Source: Candidatus Brocadiia bacterium (GTDB taxonomy: Bacteria > Planctomycetota > MHYJ01 > WSZJ01). From it: a DNA stretch of 23,494 nt. Below the pieces are notes generated by a model. The model had not been told where the DNA came from and searched no databases. It was given only the letters and a program-made list of their open reading frames with translations. Positions 1 through 5,900 of the stretch are shown here, one piece after another. Position numbers and translations under genes: made by a program. The DNA lies in the NCBI GenBank assembly GCA_013360825.1, contig JABWAY010000019.1:1-23494 (forward strand), written 5' to 3'. How positions within the stretch are numbered: the first letter of the stretch is position 1; the number at the start of each line of letters is the position of its first letter.

Positions 1-1218
1 CTTCACATCCTCGGCAAGGGTCCGCGCTGAGGCGAGGCGCCGCGAGCGGTCCTTCTCCATCGCCGCCGCCGCGACGGCCGCGAGCTCGCGCGGGGCCAGC
101 GGGTCCGCCTCGTCCGCCGGCTTTGCGTCCTGCTCGATCACCGCGCGCAGGATGTCGAACGCGGTCTGCCCCTCGAACGGCGGCCGCCCCGCGATGATCT
201 CGTAGAGCATCACGCCGAGCGCGTAGATGTCCGACCGCTCGTCGATGTTCTCGACATCGCCGCGCGCCTGCTCCGGCGCCATGTACTCCGGCGTCCCCAG
301 GATGTCCCCGTCCATCGTGAGCCGCGTCGTGTCCCCTGAGCGCGTCCCCTCCCCGGGAGCGGGGGTCGTCTTCGCCGGCGCCTCCGGCTCCGCCTGCCCC
401 AGGATCCGCGCCAGCCCCCAGTCGAGCACCACCGTTTCGCCGAAGTCCCCGAGCATGATGTTCGCCGGCTTGAGATCCCGGTTCACCACGCCGCGCGAAT
501 GCGCGAACGCCACCGCGTTGCACGCGTCGATGAACGCGTCCAGCAGCTTCAGCCGCTCCTGCACCCGCCACCGGTCCGTCACCCCGACACTCTTCCGGAT
601 CCGCTCGAGCCGCGCCTCTATCGTCTCCCCGCGGACCAGCTTCATCGTGTAGTACGCCGCCTCCCCGGCCGCCGCGCCGATCTCGTAGACCGGGACGATG
701 TTCGGATGCTCCAGCTGCCCCGTGATCCGCGCCTCGCGCAGGAACCGCTCCCGGTCCCACGCCATCCCCTGCGCAAACTTCGGAAGAAGCTCCTTCATCG
801 CCACCTCGCGCCCCACCTGGCGGTCGATGACGACCAGGACCCGCCCCATTCCGCCCCGCGCGTGCTCGGTACGGACCTCATACCGGTCCCGCCCGGCGGG
901 AAGCGTTTCCTCGCCGCCTCCGGGGAACTCCTGCGGGCCCCGCGTCTCGCTGAGTGCCACCGCCGGCGCCATCCGCACCGACCCCGGCTCGTCCGGCCCC
1001 GCCAGCAGCATCGCCCGGAGCGACGGCTCCGCCTCCACCCGCGCCAGCTCCACCTCGAACGCGTCCCGCTCCCACTCCGTCGCCTTCTCCCAGCGCGTCC
1101 CCAGCACCTCCGCCGGCGTGCTCCCTTCGCCCGAATACACCCCGGACAGCTTCCACCCCCGCGCGCCGGCCAGCGCGAGGATCAACCGGGCCCGTTCGGT
1201 GGGGGAAGCCGTGCTCAC
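1..1218 (-). CDS. Ser/Thr protein kinase, C-terminus beyond the left edge
   Basis: This is a Hanks-type Ser/Thr kinase. The first 406 codons are present and the frame is still open at base 1, so any C-terminal sensor or membrane part is unseen. Residues 1-110 are a non-kinase leader. The kinase domain starts near 112 with a glycine-rich loop (ARGGMGRV), the ATP lysine in VAMKELL (K142), a catalytic loop VNRDLKPAN (N246-R-D248), DWG (266-268), GTPEYMAPEQA and RSDIYALGVMLYE. DWG for DFG is common in planctomycete kinases. The HRD histidine is Asn, but the catalytic Asp, Lys and Asn remain, so activity is expected. The GTG start at 1218 is chosen because an in-frame stop lies about 30 bases upstream and no ATG fits; the ribosome site is weak. 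It begins 38 bases after the neighbouring kinase stops, so co-transcription is likely. Confidence 0.93.
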   Translation of the reverse strand, partial: MSTASPTERARLILALAGARGWKLSGVYSGEGSTPAEVLGTRWEKATEWERDAFEVELARVEAEPSLRAMLLAGPDEPGSVRMAPAVALSETRGPQEFPGGGEETLPAGRDRYEVRTEHARGGMGRVLVVIDRQVGREVAMKELLPKFAQGMAWDRERFLREARITGQLEHPNIVPVYEIGAAAGEAAYYTMKLVRGETIEARLERIRKSVGVTDRWRVQERLKLLDAFIDACNAVAFAHSRGVVNRDLKPANIMLGDFGETVVLDWGLARILGQAEPEAPAKTTPAPGEGTRSGDTTRLTMDGDILGTPEYMAPEQARGDVENIDERSDIYALGVMLYEIIAGRPPFEGQTAFDILRAVIEQDAKPADEADPLAPRELAAVAAAAMEKDRSRRLASARTLAEDVK

Positions 1219-1256
1219 GCCGGGATTGTGCAGCCTCGCCCCTCACGCCGGAAGAG

Positions 1257-2285
1257 TCAGTTTCCCGGCCGCCGCGCCCCCGCCGCCTCGTCCAGCGCGT
1301 CCGCGAACTCCCGCGCATCTGCGTACCGCTGCGCCTTCTCGCGCGCCGTCGCCCGCGCGATCACCTCGTCCACACCCGCCGACACGTCCGGCCTCACCGT
1401 CCGCACCCGCGGCGCCACCTCCGACTGGGCCCGCCGCAGCGATTCCATCCCGTTCGGGGCGGGGAAGAGCGCGCGCCCGGTGAGGATCATGAACAGGCTC
1501 GCCCCGAGGGAGTAGACGTCCGACCGCGCGTCGACGTCCTTCGCCTGCCCGCGCGCGGCCTCGGGCGCCATGAACGCCGGCGTTCCCATGAAGACCATCC
1601 CGCCGCCGGTCAGCCCCTGCCCCTCGGCCGGCTTCGCGAGCCCGAAGTCCGTCAGGTACACATGCCCCTCGGGGTCCTGCATCATGTTCCCCGGCTTCAC
1701 GTCCCGGTGCACGATCCCCCGCGCGTGCATGTGCGCCAGCCCGCGCGCCGCCCGCCGCACCACGTCCACCGCCGCCGCCGCGTCCGTCTTCACCCCCGCC
1801 CGCGGCCGGAAGACCTCCTCCACCGTCCGCCCCTCGATCAGCTTCATCACGAGGTAATGCTTCCCGTTCGTCTCCCCGAAATCGTAGATCGGCGCGAGAT
1901 GCGGATGGTCCAGCGCCGCCGCCATCTTCGCCTCCCGCCGGAACCGCGCCAGGTCCTCCGCGCAGACATCCTGGAAGTTCATCACCTTCACCGCCACCCA
2001 GCGCTTGAGCGACGTGTCCCACCCCCGCCAGAGCTGCCCCATCGCGCCGCTCCCGAGCACCGAGACCAGCACATACCGCCCCACCCGGTTCGCCGCTTTC
2101 CCCATCGCCTCGACCACGTCCGGCGGCGGTGCGTCCGGCAGCTGGGGCGACTCCGACGGCGCCTTCTTCGAGGGAACCATCGTCGCGCCGCAGTTCGGGC
2201 AGCGGTACGTCGTCCCGGCATGCCAGTTCGGCGCCACCGCGATCTTGCGGCACTGCGGGCAGGTCATGCTCGTCATCTCGGCCAT
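1257..2285 (-). CDS. Ser/Thr protein kinase with N-terminal zinc ribbon
   Basis: This 342-residue cytoplasmic Hanks-type kinase phosphorylates Ser/Thr on unknown targets. Residues 9-33 form a zinc-ribbon-like module with two CPxC pairs (C9/C12, C29/C32). A Pro-rich linker leads to the kinase domain: GSGAMGQ loop (78-84), VAVKVM with K100, HRDVKPGN (193-200), DFG (213-215), GTPAFMAPEA and RSDVYSLGASLF. All catalytic residues are present, unlike the variant NRD/DWG neighbour downstream. There is no transmembrane segment, and the protein ends just after the kinase fold. The ATG at 2285 is supported by a strong GGGGGAGAG ribosome site 5-6 bases upstream; the frame stays open further upstream only because of high GC. 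It is the first gene of a two-kinase minus-strand unit and is divergent from the gene at 2400. The zinc ribbon plus kinase arrangement is one I associate with Planctomycetota. Confidence 0.93.
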   Translation of the reverse strand: MAEMTSMTCPQCRKIAVAPNWHAGTTYRCPNCGATMVPSKKAPSESPQLPDAPPPDVVEAMGKAANRVGRYVLVSVLGSGAMGQLWRGWDTSLKRWVAVKVMNFQDVCAEDLARFRREAKMAAALDHPHLAPIYDFGETNGKHYLVMKLIEGRTVEEVFRPRAGVKTDAAAAVDVVRRAARGLAHMHARGIVHRDVKPGNMMQDPEGHVYLTDFGLAKPAEGQGLTGGGMVFMGTPAFMAPEAARGQAKDVDARSDVYSLGASLFMILTGRALFPAPNGMESLRRAQSEVAPRVRTVRPDVSAGVDEVIARATAREKAQRYADAREFADALDEAAGARRPGN

Positions 2286-2362
2286 GCGCGCTCTCTCCCC
2301 CGGGGTCCGCATCCTAAAAGTCCGGGAGGCGCGGAGCAAGCGTCGGCGGCGCCGCGCGACAT

Positions 2363-2393
2363 TTGTACCGCCCCCGCCCCCGCCCGTTATCAT
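2363..2393 (+). promoter_or_regulatory. Possible promoter giving a leaderless transcript
   Basis: TATCAT at 2388-2393 matches the -10 consensus at five of six positions, and TTGTAC at 2363-2368 is a four-of-six -35 at a long 19-base spacing. Initiation about seven bases after the -10 would fall on or next to the A of the ATG at 2400. No Shine-Dalgarno-like sequence precedes that ATG; the bases are C-rich. A leaderless message is therefore plausible. The call rests on motif match alone. Confidence 0.3.
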
Positions 2394-2399
2394 CCCCGC

Positions 2400-2870
2400 A
2401 TGCCACCCACCCCCATCGCCCTCAGGAACCTCCCGCGCCGCTGGTACCTCGGGATCCGCAGCAAGGTCGCCCCGCCGAAGATCGCCGCCGCCTGCGCCGA
2501 AGCCCTCCCCAGGTCCGGCGACTGGGCGCGCAAGCTCGGCGCTCCCCCCGTCGGCGCCCCGATCCTCATCTACCACGCCCACCTCCCGGCCCTGGGCCTG
2601 ATCGACCTCCAGCCCGCGGTCTTCATCCCCCGCGCCGTCGAGGTCTCCTCCCCCTACAGCGTCGGCATGTACCCCGCGGGCGAGGCCGCCGTCGCCGAAC
2701 ACATCGGCCCCTACGACAAACTCGGGGAGACCCACGAGGCCGTGAAGCGCTTTCTCGCCAAAATGGGGAAGAAACTCGCGGGCCCGTGCTACGACGTCTA
2801 CCTGACCGACCCGACGAAGGAGAAGGACCCGACGAAGTGGAAGACGGAGGTTGTTTACCCGATCGGGTAG
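2400..2870 (+). CDS. Stand-alone AraC effector-binding (GyrI-like) domain protein
   Basis: This 156-residue protein is a single SRPBCC-like GyrI/AraC effector-binding fold. Recognisable features are the opening beta strand with RRWYLGIR, a central helix and strand with YHAHL, the segment GEAAVAEHIGPYDKL (94-108), a following helix, and the closing signature YDVYLTDP with KWKTEVVYP near the C-terminus. In this family the domain binds small, often hydrophobic or cationic molecules, and stand-alone members may act as sensors or toxin sequesterers. There is no DNA-binding part, so this is not a transcription factor by itself. It is divergent from the zinc-ribbon kinase with 114 bases between starts. 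Ligand and role are unknown. An ATG start without a ribosome site suggests leaderless translation. Confidence 0.85.
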   Translation: MPPTPIALRNLPRRWYLGIRSKVAPPKIAAACAEALPRSGDWARKLGAPPVGAPILIYHAHLPALGLIDLQPAVFIPRAVEVSSPYSVGMYPAGEAAVAEHIGPYDKLGETHEAVKRFLAKMGKKLAGPCYDVYLTDPTKEKDPTKWKTEVVYPIG

Positions 2871-2981
2871 GAGGCGCCGCCGATGCGCCGGCACGGCCGT
2901 CCGAGCACCGTTGCGGCTTGAACCCGGCGGCGAGGCGGAGGGCGAGTTCGGTTCCCCGGGGCGGGTGAGGAGGGGCGTGGA

Positions 2982-3024
2982 TTACTCAATGGTGTGAGTA
3001 AAAGAACTCAATGGTCTGAGTAAA
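2982..3024. repeat. Tandem pair of palindromes, 22-base period
   Basis: The unit ACTCAATGGTSTGAGTAAA occurs twice (2984-3002 and 3006-3024), with one mismatch (G or C at S), at a period of 22 bases. Each unit is itself a dyad. Copy 1 has seven-base arms TTACTCA and TGAGTAA around a six-base spacer (2982-3001). Copy 2 has five-base arms ACTCA and TGAGT around ATGGTC (3006-3021). Two dyads about two helical turns apart resemble a tandem operator. However, the site lies between the ends of two convergent genes, so a mobile-element end or recombination site is an equal possibility. It is AT-richer than its surroundings. Confidence 0.8.
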
Positions 3025-3136
3025 GTCCAGACGACCCGGGAGAGCGGATCTCCGGACTGCCGGCGACCCCGCCCCCCTCCGCTGGATCCCAGGCTCGCCG
3101 CGCAGAGCCTTTCTTCCACCGCCGACGACAATCCAC

Positions 3137-3649
3137 CTATTTCCTTGCCGTTCTGCCATGTTCGAGCGCCCTCAACAGGCTTTTCACGTCGGTCCCGGAC
3201 TTGAGCACTCGACGACGCAGTTGCTTCGTGGCGCGGCTGTCGAAGAACGGGTTCAGAGCGAGAATCTCTGCGAAGAGGCAAACCAGACCGGCGTCCCTGC
3301 GTGAGCACAGTTTCATCGCCAGCGATGTGTCCGGAAGTCCGCGATCGGGCCTGCCCCCGAATCCCGGGAGTACCGAAGCAATCAGGAACAGTCGCGCCAG
3401 GTCTCGCGAGGCGGGGGCGCGAGATCGGAGTACGGCAGCTCCGGCAATCGCGAGTGCGCGGTGCAGAAGAATTGTGGCCGCGCGCTGCGGCTGGCACCGA
3501 AGGATGAAGTAGGTATCGCGGCCACATGACTTGAGCGCCTTCGCGAAGGCCCCGGCCTTGAATTCCTGAAGCATAGAGAGGTACATCTCCTCCGCGACGC
3601 TGAACGGCACGAGGAACTTTGGCTTCGGAAGCCATCGCGTTCGATTCAT
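3137..3649 (-). CDS. Hypothetical protein, third gene of the sigma-factor operon
   Basis: I do not recognise this 170-residue protein. It is mostly alpha-helical by eye, basic at the C-terminus (LRRRVLKS, HGRTARK) and has a hydrophobic, helix-rich middle (around 60-100, including RALAIAGAAVL and LARLFLIASVLP) that could be buried core or a weak membrane-associated part. There is no signal peptide. The start at 3649 (MNRTRWLP) is preceded by a modest AAAGG. A GTG at 3685 in the same frame would add 12 residues and cannot be excluded. It begins 98 bases after the stop of the 479-residue membrane protein and shares its orientation and its less extreme third-position GC, so I place it in the same operon. 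Its downstream side faces the tandem palindromes. Confidence 0.7.
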   Translation of the reverse strand: MNRTRWLPKPKFLVPFSVAEEMYLSMLQEFKAGAFAKALKSCGRDTYFILRCQPQRAATILLHRALAIAGAAVLRSRAPASRDLARLFLIASVLPGFGGRPDRGLPDTSLAMKLCSRRDAGLVCLFAEILALNPFFDSRATKQLRRRVLKSGTDVKSLLRALEHGRTARK

Positions 3650-3747
3650 GACAGGCCTTTCGCTGATCTGGAGGGATCCGCACACGGTTCACTTCTCGTC
3701 CGGGAACCTCTTGCCGGGACATCCCCAACAGGAGGTCGCCCACGACC

Positions 3748-5187
3748 CTACTTCCCTAGCGTTCTCCCACCTCCGGGATATGGACCAGGATCCCAGATCC
3801 ATCCGCCTTCGGGGCTTCCGGAATCCTCCGGCGGCCGCGCCCCACCTCCGCCAGGCACGCCGCCGGAAGGCGCTACCAGCCCGGAGCCCGAAGATGAACC
3901 AGGATTTTCTGAGCCGGCAGGGGATTCACCGGAGAGCGAACGAAGCCATGCCAGGATCGCATTCACAACCGCTGCGGCGGCTGCAGCGACGGCACCATCG
4001 GCGGCAGGCGCGCCAGCCGCATTTGGAGCTGCCGCGGACGTATGGTCTCCCAGGAGACTCTTCAGCAAGGCCAGGATGGCCGCGGCAGCGCGACCAATGG
4101 CCGCGGCGGCCCCGGCAATTCCCGCTCCGATCGCGATCTCGGGGCCGGTGAAAAATGCCCCGAACAACAATCCGACCAACAGCGCGAGGAACAGGATCCC
4201 GAGCAGTACGAACAGAACGATAGTCTGCATTCGGAAGGGATCATACTCGGCTCGATGAGGGTCCGACTGCTTCTTGCCATCGAATCCCTCGGAATTCTCC
4301 CGCTGAGGTCGGACAGCTGTGTTCCCGTCCCTGGGACCGGCGTCACAGTCTTCCATGCACCGCGCCTCCCAACTGTCGATCCCACCCTGAAGCCCAGGTT
4401 CTGTGTTAGCGCTGGTCCAATCCTTGGCGATCTTCGCGCACAGGGCCTTGCACGCGGCGATCCATGCAGCGCGCGTCATGAGAGCGATGGTTCCAGGCCG
4501 AATGCCCGCGTTATGAATGAGGGCGGAGACATCTCCCACAATCGATGACACCACCCCGCTGACCAGATACGAGGGTTGTGCGCTGGGCGCAGAAACGTTC
4601 TCGAAGTTAAACTCCTTAGAGAGGCTCCATGCGGCAGTCACGACATCTTCAGGAGTCTGTGGCAGTCCAGTCATGCGTAGGAGTTTGAGGGCCCAAGTCG
4701 GCAATCCAGCCCCGACCTGGTTCTGCGGAAGAAACTGAATGGGGGATCCGATAAGACGCTCCAATTGATCAATCATGGAGGCGGGGAGGGAGCGCAGGGC
4801 TTCTTCGATCAGCCTCTGAATGTCGTTGGAGGCGCTGACTTCGTCCAACTTCGCCAAACGACTGAGGGTAGAGTCGAACTGCCGCTTCACATCGAACAGT
4901 ACACGGTGTTCTCCGAGTGCCCCGAGAACCGCCACCGCCCCAGCGCTTGCCGATGCGCCTCCTCTTCCAGTTTGAGGCGAAGCCGCCATTGTAGCAGCGC
5001 CGGAACCGAGAGCCGAATCTCCGCCCGTCGTGCGCTCACCAGTCTGAGACATGTCGGACACAGTTGCGGGCGCATTTGAGGCGTCGACCATTGTCGACAC
5101 AAGCAGAGCCATGGATTTCATTGACTCTGGAATCGGCCGAGAGGGAACAACTCGGAATAGAGCTGGAACAGGGTCGACATTGTTCAT
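3748..5187 (-). CDS. Hypothetical membrane-anchored protein with Ala-rich and Gly/Pro-rich tail, coupled to the sigma factor
   Basis: This 479-residue protein has no recognisable family. Residues 1-90 are Ser/Ala/Gly-rich and probably flexible. Residues 90-260 look like a folded, helix-rich domain. A short segment around 246-282 carries four cysteines (C246, C250, C277, C281). A strong membrane helix spans about 322-347, followed by a very hydrophobic Gly/Ala stretch at 350-380 and an Ala run at 396-412. The tail (420-479) is Gly/Pro/Ser-rich and ends in a Trp/Pro/Gly segment. There is no N-terminal signal. The ATG overlaps the sigma-factor stop as ATGA, so translation is coupled. The position suggests a partner or sensor of that sigma factor. 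It lacks the zinc-binding HxxxCxxC of classical anti-sigma factors, so that role is only a guess. Confidence 0.8.
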   Translation of the reverse strand: MNNVDPVPALFRVVPSRPIPESMKSMALLVSTMVDASNAPATVSDMSQTGERTTGGDSALGSGAATMAASPQTGRGGASASAGAVAVLGALGEHRVLFDVKRQFDSTLSRLAKLDEVSASNDIQRLIEEALRSLPASMIDQLERLIGSPIQFLPQNQVGAGLPTWALKLLRMTGLPQTPEDVVTAAWSLSKEFNFENVSAPSAQPSYLVSGVVSSIVGDVSALIHNAGIRPGTIALMTRAAWIAACKALCAKIAKDWTSANTEPGLQGGIDSWEARCMEDCDAGPRDGNTAVRPQRENSEGFDGKKQSDPHRAEYDPFRMQTIVLFVLLGILFLALLVGLLFGAFFTGPEIAIGAGIAGAAAAIGRAAAAILALLKSLLGDHTSAAAPNAAGAPAADGAVAAAAAAVVNAILAWLRSLSGESPAGSENPGSSSGSGLVAPSGGVPGGGGARPPEDSGSPEGGWIWDPGPYPGGGRTLGK

Positions 5188-5678
5188 TTGGACTGCTCCA
5201 CGCGTTCGAGTTTCTTGCGGAGTTCTTCGACGGCGTGGCGTAACCTGGACGCCACCGTGCTCTCGGGTAGCGAAAGGATTTCTGCGATCTCCCCTGTGGT
5301 TCGGCCGAGTCTGTAGTGGAGGATCAGGATCTCGCGCTTTTCTACCGGAAGCCCGCCCATGGCGCTGTCCAGCAGGCGTCGCTGCTCCGCAACGTCCGGC
5401 GAGTCGCTATTGACGCTGGCACCTTCCGCAGCGTAATTGCGAAGTTGCTTCTCTCTCGTCCGTTCTCGTCTGAGGTGGTCTACGCACGCGTTCCGAATCG
5501 CCCTGAGCAGATAGTTCTCCGGTGACCGGGGCAGGAGGTCGCCAGCCTCGAGTATCCGCGTAAACACCAGCGAGACTGCGTCTTCCGCTGCCGCGTGATC
5601 ACCTAGAATTGCCGCGGCCAGCTCGAACATTGCCGGCATGAACTCCTCGTACAGGCGTCGGGCTACTTCTCGGCTCAT
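5184..5678 (-). CDS. ECF-type sigma-70 family RNA polymerase sigma factor
   Basis: This 164-residue extracytoplasmic-function sigma factor directs RNA polymerase to a small regulon. Region 2 lies at about residues 10-71 (YEEFMPAMFELAA, then AEDAVSLVFTRILEA and YLLRAIRNACVDHLRR, the core-binding and -10 recognition helices). A short variable linker (72-103) follows. Region 4 at about 104-158 contains LPVEKREILILHYRLG and the helix-turn-helix TTGEIAEILSLPESTVASRL for -35 recognition. There is no region 1 or 3 and no C-terminal extension. The start at 5678 is set by AAGGAG six bases upstream. The stop overlaps the next gene's ATG (ATGA). It is the first gene of a three-gene unit and divergent from the S8-PHP gene. 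No anti-sigma factor is recognisable, so the control mechanism is open. Confidence 0.93.
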   Translation of the reverse strand: MSREVARRLYEEFMPAMFELAAAILGDHAAAEDAVSLVFTRILEAGDLLPRSPENYLLRAIRNACVDHLRRERTREKQLRNYAAEGASVNSDSPDVAEQRRLLDSAMGGLPVEKREILILHYRLGRTTGEIAEILSLPESTVASRLRHAVEELRKKLERVEQSK

Positions 5679-5900
5679 GCCACTCTCCTTGCGCTGGCAA
5701 CAGAGACAAGACGCACACCGCGGGAGATTCTGCCTCGATTTCTGCAGAATTCCTTGCGAATCCATCCACCTGTGCGCTCAGCGCGGAGTTCGAAGAAAGA
5801 CCTGCCAGAGTGCCCACAAAATTCTTTCTCATTCCCGGGCGCACCCCGTAAATTCCAGCCACAGGGTAGTCCGGTTTTCAGAATTCTCCGGGAGGGTTGC
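5679..5900. promoter_or_regulatory. Divergent intergenic region with phased AATTC elements
   Basis: This 222-base spacer separates the sigma-factor start from the S8-PHP start and must hold promoters for both directions. It is less GC-rich than the plus-strand gene that follows. AATTC occurs at 5748, 5820, 5851 and 5882; the last three are exactly 31 bases apart, about three helical turns. A ten-base palindrome TTCTGCAGAA lies at 5740-5749. I could not fix a -35/-10 pair with confidence on either strand. The GGGAGGG ribosome site of the plus-strand gene is at 5889-5895. Confidence 0.4.

Noticed and set aside
954..2870. A long plus-strand open frame across both kinase genes
   Set aside because: It is antisense to two kinases with clear motifs, is Pro/Arg-rich with no domain, and is open only because high GC removes stops. 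Only its last 157 codons, starting at 2400, form a real gene.
3748..5187. Anti-sigma factor identity for the 479-residue protein
   Set aside because: Position and coupling fit, but the protein lacks the HxxxCxxC motif and the usual short cytoplasmic-domain-then-helix layout. I left it unnamed.
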